Counted from the stretch's first letter, positions 26,183 through 35,662 are shown. The stretch: DNA of 64,000 bases from Rhizobium sp. 11515TR (GCF_002277895.1 NZ_CP022999.1:1-64000), one strand, 5' to 3'. A program made the numbers and translations. The notes: generated by a model not told the origin, from the sequence alone.

Positions 26183-27502
26183 CTATTCCGCTGCCTGTCC
26201 CATGTGAGAGGGAAGGTTCGACGGCTGCCCGTGCGTTTCCCATTGTACGATGGGATCGAGCTGATCGAGATCGAAATGCGGGCGACCGAGCAATGCATTG
26301 GCGATCACGGCGCTACGCCATGCGGCGAGGCTGAGCTGCGGTTCAGCGATGCCGTGGCTATGGCGTCCGGCATTGAGAACGAAGATGCGGTTGTCACGCG
26401 GCCCGTCCCATGCCAGCGAGAAGTCGCTTTCCAGTACCGGTTCACCGATGGAGTTGAGTTCGATGCGATTTTCGAGCGAATGCAGGGATTGGGGAAGTAC
26501 AAAGCGATAGCCGGTTGCAAAGACGATCATGTCGACAACAAGCGTTTCGATGCTGTCATCGAAACCGTTGCGCATAGTCAGCGTGATTTCGGGACCATCC
26601 TGCTCGGCTGCGATGACGTTGCGGAACGGGCGCAGCGATATGCCGTGGTCGGGGTGGCCGCCTGCATCGAGCTTTCGCTCGTAGAGGCGGCGATAGAGCT
26701 TTTTCAAGGTGGAGGCGGAAACGCCGTCGCTCGCCAGCACCTGCCGGCGCGTGTGCGTGAGCCGCAGCTCCTCGGGAAGTCCGTGGAAACGCTCCATATA
26801 GCCTGGCGTGAAGAGCTCGTTGGTGAACGGTGTCGCATCAAGCGGCTCGAAATTCGGACGGCGGCTGATCCAGTGAATGGTCGAAACGGCGTTCAGGTCC
26901 AGCAGGGCATCGACGATCTCGGCGCCGCTTTGGCCGCCGCCGATGATGGCAACACGATGTGCTTTGACATCACCGATACGTTGCGTCGCTTCGCTGCTGT
27001 GGAAGGTCATGGATTTCGGCAGCTGTTCGGCCCAGGCCGGACGAGACGCAATCTTGCCGACGCCGACGGAGAGATTGCGAGCGTTGATGGCGCCATCGTC
27101 GGTAGCTATGGAGAAAAAGCCGTCATTGGCATGGACCTCCCGGACGCTGGCGCCGAAGCGTAGCGACGTCAGCCCGCGTGCGACCCATCCGAGATAGTCT
27201 GCGAATTCCTTGCGCGGAACAGCTTCATATTCCGCATTGAGAAACTGATAAAAGCGTTTATGTGCAACAAGATAGGAGAGGAAGCTCCACGGACTTGTCG
27301 GGTTGGTGGCCGTCACCAGATCCTTGAGGATGGATGTCTGCATTTCTGCGCCCGGCAGCATCATTCCCGGATGCCATGCGAAGGATGGGCGTCGCTCGAA
27401 GAAGCGGACGGAAAGTTGCGGTATGGAATCGAGCTGAGCGGCAAGGCTGAGGTTGAAGGGACCGATACCGGCCCCGGCGAGGTCGAGCACGTGCGATGTC
27501 AT
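26183..27502 (-). CDS. L-lysine N6-monooxygenase (IucD-type)
   Basis: The 439-residue flavoprotein is very close to IucD of aerobactin synthesis: GAGIGPFNLSLAAQL (FAD), WHPGMMLPGAEMQTSILKDL, IIGGGQSGAEI (NADPH), FATGYRFVLPQ and the C-terminal HGIAEPQLSLAAWRSA. IucD hydroxylates the side-chain nitrogen of lysine; ornithine-specific homologues (PvdA, VbsO) are less alike in these segments by my reading. The ATG at 27502 has GGAG seven bases upstream. It lies 32 bases after the NRPS gene. Lysine specificity is supported by the lysA copy at 35663 but not proven. Confidence 0.9.
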   Translation of the reverse strand: MTSHVLDLAGAGIGPFNLSLAAQLDSIPQLSVRFFERRPSFAWHPGMMLPGAEMQTSILKDLVTATNPTSPWSFLSYLVAHKRFYQFLNAEYEAVPRKEFADYLGWVARGLTSLRFGASVREVHANDGFFSIATDDGAINARNLSVGVGKIASRPAWAEQLPKSMTFHSSEATQRIGDVKAHRVAIIGGGQSGAEIVDALLDLNAVSTIHWISRRPNFEPLDATPFTNELFTPGYMERFHGLPEELRLTHTRRQVLASDGVSASTLKKLYRRLYERKLDAGGHPDHGISLRPFRNVIAAEQDGPEITLTMRNGFDDSIETLVVDMIVFATGYRFVLPQSLHSLENRIELNSIGEPVLESDFSLAWDGPRDNRIFVLNAGRHSHGIAEPQLSLAAWRSAVIANALLGRPHFDLDQLDPIVQWETHGQPSNLPSHMGQAAE

Positions 27503-27534
27503 GATGCAGCTCCAGAATGATGTCGAAGAGGGGG

Positions 27535-30500
27535 TTACTTGACGGTGTCTTTGGACAGCGGCGCCGGCGCAAAGGCATGATCGAGTCGCCGGGCGAAACG
27601 CTGGTGGAAGGGCGTCTTGCCGATGATCGTCAAATGGTTGGTGCCGGTGACGATCTCGGATCCCGTGGCATTCGGTGAATAGCGTCGCCAGTCGATGACG
27701 TTGAGGGCGCGCGTGAGAGAATCCTCGGCCGCAAAGGCATGGATGCGGAAATCGGATTGCTCCAGGCGGTAGTTTCGGAAGATCATCGCATTGTCGATGA
27801 GAATCCAAAACGTATGCTCTTCCGAGCCGATATCGGGACCGTCCGTCGGCAGTTTGACGTTATGCTTGACGACATGGTGGAGGAACTGTTCGTAAACCTC
27901 CTCGTTCATGGCGGCAAATAGCCTCTTCCAGTCCTCGCGCATCGGCGTAGTGGCAAGCCAGCTCTGCACGGCGGCATGAGTGCGATCGCGGATGCCTTCC
28001 TCGAAGCGCGGCATGATGCCGACGGTAAATTCCTCGTCCATGTCGCAGACATCGACCATGCCGATCATGCGCAGATCGATATCGTTGCCGAGCTGTCGGG
28101 CGGCCTCATAGGCGAGCAGCCCGCCCCACGACCAGCCGAGGAAGGCGCAAGGCCGGCCGTTGGCCTTTTTGCGTACCGCTTCGGCGTAGCGCGCCGTGAT
28201 ATCTTCGACGCGGGTACTCAGCGTCTTGGTTTCTGTCAGCGAATAGCAGATGAAGCCGGTCGCCGGCTGTTCCGGGCCGAGATAGTCGACAAGCCGCATA
28301 TATTCGCGTGTGCTGACGAGAAGGCCCGGGAAGCAATAGAGCACCGGCCGGTCGCCGTTGCGGCGAAGATAGACGACGTCAACACCGGCCTCGTCGCGGT
28401 TGCCGTCGATGGCGAGCGCAAGATCGCGCACCGTTGGATGGTTGAACATATCGGCGATCGTCAGCGGCCATTCGGGATGGCGCATCTTGAGGCGCGAGAC
28501 GATGCGCACGGCCATCAGAGACTGTCCGCCAATATCGAAGAAATTCTCCGTGACACCGATATCGCCAATGTCGAGGATGTCTTTCCAGACCTCCAGGATT
28601 GCTTTTTCCTTGTCATTAGCCGGTAGCGCCATTTCGCGTTCGATACGCGGGGCGGGCAGTGCGGCGCGATCCAGCTTGCTGTTCGGCCCCATCGGCAGCC
28701 TGTCGATCAGCATGATGGTCTGTGGCACCATGTAATCGGGCAGGGCCGTCATGGCGGTCCGGCGCAGCTCCGTTACACTGAGGCTTTCACCCTCGCGCGG
28801 CACCACATAGGCGACGAGCGAGCTGCGACCGCCGTCATTGTGCAGGAGGATGACCGCCTCGGCGACACGCTGATCGGAGCGCAGCACGGCTTCGATTTCG
28901 CCAGGCTCGATGCGGAAGCCGCGCAATTTGATCTGGTGATCGACGCGGCCGGCGAATTCGACGATGCCGTCTTCGCGCCAGCGGCCGAGATCGCCGGACT
29001 TGTACAGTCGTCCGCCAGGTGTAAAAGGATCCGGAATGAAGCGATCCGCCGTCAGCTCCGGCTGGCCGAGATAGCCGCGTGCCAGGCCGCTGCCGCCGAT
29101 ATAGATTTCGCCGATCACGCCGACCGGAACGGGCGCGAGGTCGGCATCGAGCACATAGATGCGCCGATCGCCAACGCCGCGCCCGATCGGCGCGACCGTC
29201 CCCTCAAAGCGGGTCCCCACAGGGATCTTCCAGATCATTGGCGTCATGATCGTTTCGGTCGGGCCATAGCCGTTGATCAGCAGCTGCGCCTTCAGGTTCT
29301 CGGTGATCATGTCGAATACCGCCTGCGACAGCGCCTCGCCGCCGAAGGAATAGAGCCGCAGCCGCGGGATTTCGTTGTTCTCGCCGGCATATTCCGCAAG
29401 GCCGCGGACATAGCTCGTTGGAAGGCTGGCATTGTTGACGCCGTGCCGCTTCATGGCCGCAAAGGCGTCTTCGGGCGTGGCAAGCTTGTCCTGCGTCAGC
29501 ACTACACCGCCGCCTGCCATCAGCGGCACCATCCAGCGCTCATGGCCGCCGTCCGAGGTGAAGGGAAGCACGGGATATTCGCAGGACTCCTCGCTCATTT
29601 CATAAATGCGCAGAGTCGCCTTGCAATGATGCGCAAGCGGACCGTGCTCAACTGCCACTCCCTTCGGCACGCCCGTCGAGCCCGACGTGTAGATCACATA
29701 GGCAAGCTGTTGTGGGGGAATGATCGTTGCCGGCGCGTCGGCGCTCTCCGTGGACAGGTCGATGACATCGAGATTGAGGTAGGGTGTCGCGATATCGCTC
29801 GGCAGGTTGGCGATGTGCTTTGCTCGGGAAATGACGAGCGAGAGGCCTGGAGCAGTCAGGATGTGGCGATTGCGGGCCTCAGGATGATCCGGCTCCACCG
29901 GTGTGAATGCGCCGCCGGCCTTCAGCACGGCAAGAATGGCGATGATCGCGTCGATCGATTTTTCAAGGGCGATAGCCACGCGCTTTTCCGGGCCGATCCC
30001 CATCGCGATCAGCTGATGAGCCAGCCGGTTGGCGGCAGCTTCGAGTTCCCCATGCGTCACGGATTTCTCGCCCTGTGCGACGGCAAAGGCGTTCGGCCGC
30101 CTTTTCGCCTGCGCGGAGATGACCTCGTGGATCGGCGTGCCGTCGTCGGGCTCCGGCGCGTCGGGGTAGGGTGCGGAAAGCCTGTCCAGCTCTTCAGGTG
30201 ATACGAAGGGAATCTGTTTGACCTGCGTACCAGGATTGGCATTCAACTGCGCAAGCGCGATGGCAAGATCGTCGGCGAAGCGTATGATCTGCTTTCCATC
30301 ATGCTTCTGCGGGTCGAAGCCGATGCCGATACGCAATTTGCCGACGGATGTCGGGGAAACGGTAACGACCAGATCGGCATCACGGCGCGCCGGCGGTTCG
30401 ATGGGGCTGCGCAGCGTGACTTCGTTCGAGGTTGCTTGCAGGAGACGTAGGGGCGGACGCACATCGAGGAGCGTCTTGACGAGGCCGGTAGTGTCGAAGG

Positions 30501-31512
30501 ATTCGTCTCGTCTTATCAACGCATCGGCAAGGGCCTCGAAGGACAGGAATTGCCGAGTTACGGTCTCGATTTCCTTGACGAATGTATCGCGAACGTCCTT
30601 GAGCGTCATGGCACCGTGGAGTTCCGGCGTCAGGATCAAAACGTCCTCGCTGCGGGCGGCAATTCTTTGCCTTTCCGGACGCGTGACCAGGCCGATCCTT
30701 TGAGTGCCGTATCCGGTATGGCGCCGCAGGGCGATCCCGAGCGCGGCAAGTATATTACCGGAGATGTCAGCGGACGATCGTACCAGCACTTCAAGCATAT
30801 GCTCGAACCATGCCTCGTCGGCCGTGTTCTTTGCCGCCGATGTTTGCGGCAGGAGTGATGCAATGTTCTCCTGAGCCGTCAGCCGCTGGAACCAGAAATC
30901 GATCAGCTCCGGTGCCGCATGGCGTGGTGCACCATTGGCAATCATCCACGAAGCGGCGTCGGGCAACGTCGTCTCTGTGATATTCGCTGGGTCATGACCG
31001 CCGATGTTGCGAAGGAAATCCGTCGCAAGCAGGTCGAGCGCCGCAGCGTCGGCAAGGATGGCGTGCAGGGAGAATAGGGCACCGACCGCCCGCCCTTCTT
31101 GCGCAAGGAGAATGAAACGGGCCGGATTGCCATCGGTAAGGTCGATCGGGCGGGCCTGTTCCGCTGTTGCAGCCGCGGTCAACGCCTCGTCCGGGTTTTC
31201 GCCTGCAGTCAACGTCGTCTCGATGATCTCGACGAAACGGTCGTTCCTGAGGATCTGCTGGACGGCGCCGCCTGCCCGCGCCTCGAATTCCGAGGTGATG
31301 AGGGGATGTTGCCGAGAAAGTTTTAATAGGCCCTCGCGCGCGAGGTTCAGAGAGATCGAAGGGAAGGCGATCCCGAGTATTTGTCGCCCGTAGACGACTT
31401 CGTTACCCGTCTCCGACAGGAGCCAGATACGTGACTGTGCTGGCGATAGCGAGCATTTGGCGAGGTAATCCGTATCGTTTGCTGCCTTGGCGTTCCGATC
31501 ATGGACAGTCAT
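27535..31512 (-). CDS. One-module NRPS, C-A-T-TE (siderophore synthetase)
   Basis: The 1325-residue enzyme has an N-terminal condensation-like domain (about 18-440; SPAQSRIW present, but HHxxxDG reads HAILADA at 150-156, lacking the second His), an adenylation domain (about 455-950; YTSGSTGVPKG at 608-618, GYGPTE at 748-753, final Lys946), a carrier domain (DIGGQSL, Ser998) and a thioesterase (GWSWGG, Ser1128; His1293). The specificity residues read by hand are D654, G655, E658, S696, Y721, F723, G748, M756, T757, K946. The EntF-like layout suggests an iterative synthetase with TE-mediated oligomerisation and release. First gene of its operon, divergent from the acyltransferase gene. Confidence 0.92.
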   Translation of the reverse strand: MTVHDRNAKAANDTDYLAKCSLSPAQSRIWLLSETGNEVVYGRQILGIAFPSISLNLAREGLLKLSRQHPLITSEFEARAGGAVQQILRNDRFVEIIETTLTAGENPDEALTAAATAEQARPIDLTDGNPARFILLAQEGRAVGALFSLHAILADAAALDLLATDFLRNIGGHDPANITETTLPDAASWMIANGAPRHAAPELIDFWFQRLTAQENIASLLPQTSAAKNTADEAWFEHMLEVLVRSSADISGNILAALGIALRRHTGYGTQRIGLVTRPERQRIAARSEDVLILTPELHGAMTLKDVRDTFVKEIETVTRQFLSFEALADALIRRDESFDTTGLVKTLLDVRPPLRLLQATSNEVTLRSPIEPPARRDADLVVTVSPTSVGKLRIGIGFDPQKHDGKQIIRFADDLAIALAQLNANPGTQVKQIPFVSPEELDRLSAPYPDAPEPDDGTPIHEVISAQAKRRPNAFAVAQGEKSVTHGELEAAANRLAHQLIAMGIGPEKRVAIALEKSIDAIIAILAVLKAGGAFTPVEPDHPEARNRHILTAPGLSLVISRAKHIANLPSDIATPYLNLDVIDLSTESADAPATIIPPQQLAYVIYTSGSTGVPKGVAVEHGPLAHHCKATLRIYEMSEESCEYPVLPFTSDGGHERWMVPLMAGGGVVLTQDKLATPEDAFAAMKRHGVNNASLPTSYVRGLAEYAGENNEIPRLRLYSFGGEALSQAVFDMITENLKAQLLINGYGPTETIMTPMIWKIPVGTRFEGTVAPIGRGVGDRRIYVLDADLAPVPVGVIGEIYIGGSGLARGYLGQPELTADRFIPDPFTPGGRLYKSGDLGRWREDGIVEFAGRVDHQIKLRGFRIEPGEIEAVLRSDQRVAEAVILLHNDGGRSSLVAYVVPREGESLSVTELRRTAMTALPDYMVPQTIMLIDRLPMGPNSKLDRAALPAPRIEREMALPANDKEKAILEVWKDILDIGDIGVTENFFDIGGQSLMAVRIVSRLKMRHPEWPLTIADMFNHPTVRDLALAIDGNRDEAGVDVVYLRRNGDRPVLYCFPGLLVSTREYMRLVDYLGPEQPATGFICYSLTETKTLSTRVEDITARYAEAVRKKANGRPCAFLGWSWGGLLAYEAARQLGNDIDLRMIGMVDVCDMDEEFTVGIMPRFEEGIRDRTHAAVQSWLATTPMREDWKRLFAAMNEEVYEQFLHHVVKHNVKLPTDGPDIGSEEHTFWILIDNAMIFRNYRLEQSDFRIHAFAAEDSLTRALNVIDWRRYSPNATGSEIVTGTNHLTIIGKTPFHQRFARRLDHAFAPAPLSKDTVK

Positions 31513-31837
31513 TTCTTCGCCATTCTCCCTGAATGTACTGAAATACTTATCTAATCAATCGAAATACAATAACGTATTCATCTCAATATCTATTGTAGAT
31601 ATTAAGTTTAATCGATTGATATCTCTGACTTCTGGCGTCGATAAACTCGGATACTCCGAAAATTACATCGATGCAGCTGCATGACGAACGGTGTTTTGGA
31701 AAATTCAGGAGATTTTCAAAAAATATTTCCGGAAAATATTTTGAATTTTTGCCGATGCCGTTCGTCACCGCAGAATTAGCGCTGTGCTTGGCCTGCCGAT
31801 CTCAGCCGGCGCGTTTCTGAAGATATGGAGATGAAAT
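31513..31837. promoter_or_regulatory. AT-rich divergent promoter region between NRPS and acyltransferase genes
   Basis: This 325-base gap has far lower GC than its surroundings and no coding signal. It should carry the promoters of both siderophore operons. I found no exact TGA-N9-TCA site here, unlike at the receptor and sigma promoters, which fits control through the ECF sigma factor. Its right half holds the nested palindromes listed separately. Confidence 0.6.
31671..31767. repeat. Nested palindromes in the siderophore divergent promoter
   Basis: Three symmetric elements follow one another. ATGCAGCTGCAT (31671-31682) is a perfect 12-base palindrome. It abuts TGACGAACGG (31682-31691), which pairs perfectly with CCGTTCGTCA (31758-31767). 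Inside lies an AT-rich near-perfect palindrome of 31 bases centred on CCGG (31715-31745). A secondary pair is GGAAAATTC with GAATTTT. The block ends 70 bases before the acyltransferase start. Confidence 0.7.
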
Positions 31838-32989
31838 ATGGATGCATCCCTGGCGATCAGGAGCGATAGGGCGGCGGAGAGATCCTTTGATCTGCGCCTG
31901 CCGGCTTCGGGCTTTGAGAGCAGTGCGCTTGCCTGCGGCCAGCCTCTCATCATATCGGCGGGGCCTGTGCCGGGAAGTTTCCGCGTCGAGCATCACGGAG
32001 TGAAGGTGGCCTCAGGTCATCTATCGGGGCCGGCCACCAATCTTCTGGTCTTCGATACAATCTCGACGGCGGTTCCGCCGCTTTCTGGCGAGGATATCGT
32101 CAACGCTGTGTCGGAAGCCATTCTGGTATGCAATCCGCATTTGATTTGCTTCGAGATCACGCTTGCGGATGATGATCTTGCAAAGCGACTGCTGGAGACC
32201 GGCGCGATTGAACGTAGCGGCGAGCGCCTCATCGTGCGGCCGGAATCCTTCTTCCAGCAGGCAAGGTCCTGGTTCGGAAGTGCCCCCACGGCCTATCCGG
32301 AATTGCCGATCCTGACGAATGGTGCCCTTCATCCGCAGCGGCCTCCGAAGCCTACCGGCCGCGTCTACAGCCGTTTCATTCCCTGGCTGAATACGCAGCT
32401 TGGCTTCCATGTCGCCGATATCGAGGCCGATCTTCCGCATTTCCATCGCTGGATGAACGATCCGAGGGTTGCCGCCATATGGGAAGACAGCGGCGATCTT
32501 TCCTATCATCGTGATTTCATCGGAGGCCGCCTTGCCGATCCGCGCACTCTGCCGCTGATCGGAACCTTTGGCGGTGTGCCCTTCGGTTACTTCGAACTCT
32601 ATTGGGCGAAGGAAGACAGGATCGGACCGCATTACGACGCCGACGGCTACGATCGCGGCTGGCATGTGGCGATCGGTGAGGATGATTTCCGCGGAAAAGC
32701 CTTCGTCAGCGCTTGGCTGCCATCGCTGATGCACTACATGTTCCTGGCCGATCCGCGCACGCGACGTATCGTCGGCGAGCCGATCCATCATCACACCCAG
32801 CAGATCCGCAATCTCGATCGTTCCGGCTTCGCCAAGGTCAAGCATATTCAGTTCCCGCACAAAAAGGCGCTGCTGGTCATGCTTCTGCGCGAGCGCTTCT
32901 TCATGGATCGGCTGCTGCTGCCGGATCTCACCGGCTTATCCACAGAGGATGGGCAGCCTGTCCTTGGCTCCCTGGCGCGAGGCGCCTGA
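31838..32989 (+). CDS. Siderophore hydroxamate acyltransferase (IucB/VbsA-like, Acetyltransf_8)
   Basis: The 383-residue protein has a C-terminal IucB-type GNAT domain (about residues 185-370): FHRWMNDPRVAAIWEDSG, GPHYDADGYDRGWHVAIGED and RIVGEPIHHHTQQIRNLDRS. Such enzymes transfer an acyl group from acyl-CoA to the N-hydroxylated amine, forming the hydroxamate iron ligand. The N-terminal third is poorly conserved. GGAG precedes the ATG. Whether acetyl, succinyl or 3-hydroxybutyryl is transferred cannot be read. First gene of the plus-strand siderophore operon. Confidence 0.85.
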   Translation: MDASLAIRSDRAAERSFDLRLPASGFESSALACGQPLIISAGPVPGSFRVEHHGVKVASGHLSGPATNLLVFDTISTAVPPLSGEDIVNAVSEAILVCNPHLICFEITLADDDLAKRLLETGAIERSGERLIVRPESFFQQARSWFGSAPTAYPELPILTNGALHPQRPPKPTGRVYSRFIPWLNTQLGFHVADIEADLPHFHRWMNDPRVAAIWEDSGDLSYHRDFIGGRLADPRTLPLIGTFGGVPFGYFELYWAKEDRIGPHYDADGYDRGWHVAIGEDDFRGKAFVSAWLPSLMHYMFLADPRTRRIVGEPIHHHTQQIRNLDRSGFAKVKHIQFPHKKALLVMLLRERFFMDRLLLPDLTGLSTEDGQPVLGSLARGA

Positions 32990-34359
32990 TGAAAACAGCC
33001 GTCGATATGAACGATCCGCGCGTCAAGCGGCTCGTTCTGGCGGTCGCGCTTCCGGCCGTGGCAGGACTGGCCGCCAGTGCCGGCCATCATGCGATCAACG
33101 CGATCTTCCTGGGAACGCTCGGCCCGGACGTGCTGGCAGGCATCAGTCTGATCATGCCGCTGTTTCTGCTTGTCTCGGCTGCCGGTCAGGGGCTCGGTAT
33201 CGGGCTTGCGACGCTGCTCGCTCGCTACCTCGGCGAAGGGGATGTCAAAGCCGCGGCATCGGTCGCAACGACAGCGCTCGCGGCTACGATCCCGCTCGGT
33301 ATCCTCTTGTCGATCCTGATCTATCTCGGCCTGCCGGATTTTGTCGGCGCACTTGGCGCCAGCGACAATCTCCTCGCCCCTGGGCTCGATTATGGGCGGC
33401 TGCTTGCTTTCGGGGTGACGCTCGGGCTTTTGCAGGCTATCTGCGATTTCATCGCGATTGCCGAGGGCAATTCACGCTTCTCCATGATCGTGTTGATCGC
33501 GAGCTTCGCCTTGAACGCGGTTCTCGACCCCGTCTTCATCTTTCTCTTCAAGCTCGGTGCGTCCGGCGCGGCACTGGCGACCATTGTGTCGTCCCTTGCA
33601 GCCCTTGCATGCTATGCCGTCTACTTCCTGCGCCGACGGGGAGCGGTAAGCGTGACCGGCGGGGTGATGTGCTGGCAACTGCTTTGGCCGATCGCGCGGA
33701 TCGGCCTTCCCGCTGCCGCAACAAGCATTGTCACCGGCCTCGGCTTTCTGGTCCTGATGCTGGAGGCCGCGGTCCATGGCGGCGATACCGGCGTCGCCGC
33801 AACGGCGATTGCCATCCGGCTGATGACTTTGGGACAGCTTCCGTTGTTCGGTTTTTGCCTCGGCGCCCAGAGCGTCGTCAGTCATGCCTTTGGTGCCGGC
33901 GATGCCGAGCGCCTGAAAGCCGTGATCCGCTTCATGCTTGCTGTGACGATACCGGTCGCATTTCTCTATTCCATCTTGCTGTTCCTGGCTGCCGAGCCGA
34001 TCGCACGCCTGTTCACGGATAACCAGGAGGTCGTGGATGAGGCAATCGCCTGGCTGCGGTCCCTCTTTCCGATCTTTCCGCTTGCAGCGTTTCAATCCGT
34101 CCTGCTCGTCATGCTGCAATCGCGGGGCCGGGCCGGCCTGTCCGCGCTCGTGGGGCTTGCACCGCAGGGCTATCTGCTGATCCCGCTTCTGCTCCTGCTA
34201 CCGCTTTGGATGGGCTTTGCCGGCATCTCTGCTGCTGCCGCTGCCGCAGCCATTCTCGCTGCCGTCCTCGGCGGCTTTGTCGGATGGAGGGAATGGCTCG
34301 CCATTCTGCCGGTCGACACACCGGGCCGCCCTGTTGGCCAATCGACACTTCACTCCTGA
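32989..34359 (+). CDS. MATE family efflux transporter, probable siderophore exporter
   Basis: The 456-residue protein has about 12 membrane segments and the MATE signature regions (LPAVAGLAASAGHHAINAIF at the N-terminus, and a repeated half starting near IARIGLPAAATSIVTGLGF). Its start overlaps the acyltransferase stop (TGATG). MATE proteins are antiporters for small organic molecules; inside this operon it most likely secretes the apo-siderophore. Confidence 0.86.
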   Translation: MKTAVDMNDPRVKRLVLAVALPAVAGLAASAGHHAINAIFLGTLGPDVLAGISLIMPLFLLVSAAGQGLGIGLATLLARYLGEGDVKAAASVATTALAATIPLGILLSILIYLGLPDFVGALGASDNLLAPGLDYGRLLAFGVTLGLLQAICDFIAIAEGNSRFSMIVLIASFALNAVLDPVFIFLFKLGASGAALATIVSSLAALACYAVYFLRRRGAVSVTGGVMCWQLLWPIARIGLPAAATSIVTGLGFLVLMLEAAVHGGDTGVAATAIAIRLMTLGQLPLFGFCLGAQSVVSHAFGAGDAERLKAVIRFMLAVTIPVAFLYSILLFLAAEPIARLFTDNQEVVDEAIAWLRSLFPIFPLAAFQSVLLVMLQSRGRAGLSALVGLAPQGYLLIPLLLLLPLWMGFAGISAAAAAAAILAAVLGGFVGWREWLAILPVDTPGRPVGQSTLHS

Positions 34360-34374
34360 CCCAAGAGGAACGCT

Positions 34375-35556
34375 ATGAACGAGACGCCGAGATTCGATGC
34401 CTACCGCCACGCCATTCCCGATACGCTGATGCCGCCGCGCGACGATCCGTTCGACGCGGCCGTGCCGCCGATCTACCAGACATCGCTCTTCCTGTTTGAT
34501 AGCTACAAGGAGCTGGAGGACGTCTTCGCCGGCCGCTCGAAGAAGCCGATCTATTCGCGCGGCGATAATCCGACCGTGCGGCTTCTGGAGCGCAAGATCG
34601 CCGAAATGGAGGGCGCGGAAGAGGCGCGTGCCTTTTCGAGCGGCATGGGCGCAATTGCTGCTGCAGTTCTCGCCTTCGTCGGACCCGGCGATCGTATCGT
34701 CACCGTCCGGCACGTCTATAGCGATGCCTTTCGCTTCTTCGAAAAAGTCCTGAAGCGCTTTGGTATCATCATCGACTATATCGACGGCACAGATACAGGG
34801 GCCATGCTTGCTGCACTTCCCGGCGCCAAGCTCGCCTATCTCGAAAACCCGACCTCCATGGTCTTCGAGTTGCAGGATCTGACTGCGATCGCCGAGGCCG
34901 CTCGCCGCCATGGCGTGGTAACGATGGTCGACAATTCCTGGGCAACGCCGCTCTTTCAGAAGCCTCTCTCCGTCGGTATCGATATCGTCATCCACGCCGC
35001 CTCGAAATATCTCGGCGGCCAGAGCGACACGGTGGCAGGTCTGGTCACCGGCTCGAAGGCGCACATCGACCGGATCAACAGCGAAATCTATCCCTATACG
35101 GGTGCGAAGCTCGCGCCGTTCGAGGCATGGCTCGTGCTACGTAATCTGGAGACGTTGCCATTCCGCATGCGGCATCATCATGAAGCCGGGCTTGAAGTGG
35201 CGTCCTGGCTCGATGCCCATGCGGATGTGACCAACGTCATGCATCCAGCACTCGGCGACCATGCCGGAAAGCGCACCTTCAGCGGCTTTGGTGGATTGTT
35301 TTCCTTCGAGGTTTCGGGCCGCATCGATGTGGCCGATTTCGTCGATGCGTTGCGCCTCATTCGCATCGGGGTGAGCTGGGGCGGACCGGAAAGCTTGGTG
35401 GTGCCGGCAAAGGCTGCTCTCAGCATCTCGCCGGAGACCAATGTCTTTGCGCGCTTCGGCGTCAGCGACCGCACGATCCGCCTGAACGTCGGGCTGCATT
35501 CAGCCAAGGAAGTCATTGCCGATCTCGATCAAGCACTTGCAGCCGCCAAACGCTAG
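34375..35556 (+). CDS. Cys/Met metabolism PLP-dependent enzyme (cystathionine gamma-synthase family)
   Basis: The 393-residue fold-type I enzyme has YSRGDNPTVRLLERKIAEME (residues 60-79), the substrate loop FSSGMGAI, the cofactor Asp in MVDNSWATPLFQKPL and the PLP lysine in HAASKYLGGQSDTV (Lys211). Family members catalyse gamma- or beta-replacement and elimination on homoserine or cysteine derivatives. A role in a hydroxamate locus is not obvious; it might make a modified amino acid or serve sulfur assimilation. GAGGA precedes the ATG; it follows the MATE gene by 15 bases, so it is co-transcribed. Confidence 0.85.
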   Translation: MNETPRFDAYRHAIPDTLMPPRDDPFDAAVPPIYQTSLFLFDSYKELEDVFAGRSKKPIYSRGDNPTVRLLERKIAEMEGAEEARAFSSGMGAIAAAVLAFVGPGDRIVTVRHVYSDAFRFFEKVLKRFGIIIDYIDGTDTGAMLAALPGAKLAYLENPTSMVFELQDLTAIAEAARRHGVVTMVDNSWATPLFQKPLSVGIDIVIHAASKYLGGQSDTVAGLVTGSKAHIDRINSEIYPYTGAKLAPFEAWLVLRNLETLPFRMRHHHEAGLEVASWLDAHADVTNVMHPALGDHAGKRTFSGFGGLFSFEVSGRIDVADFVDALRLIRIGVSWGGPESLVVPAKAALSISPETNVFARFGVSDRTIRLNVGLHSAKEVIADLDQALAAAKR

Positions 35557-35662
35557 CCGGCCGCAGTACCGTTACATCAAGAAAGGGGTGGAGTGACATG
35601 GTTGCTCCGCCCATACTATTATCATCGTTGATGCATTCCCGCCCTGACCCGATCGAGACAAG

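Noticed and set aside
28840..30201. Plus-strand frame of 453 codons inside the NRPS gene
   Set aside because: It lies opposite the adenylation domain and has shadow composition.
31553..31580. PvdS-type promoter pattern TAATC-N16-CGT
   Set aside because: It differs from TAAAT-N16-CGT, is about 260 bases from the plus-strand gene, and such a short pattern in AT-rich DNA is likely by chance.
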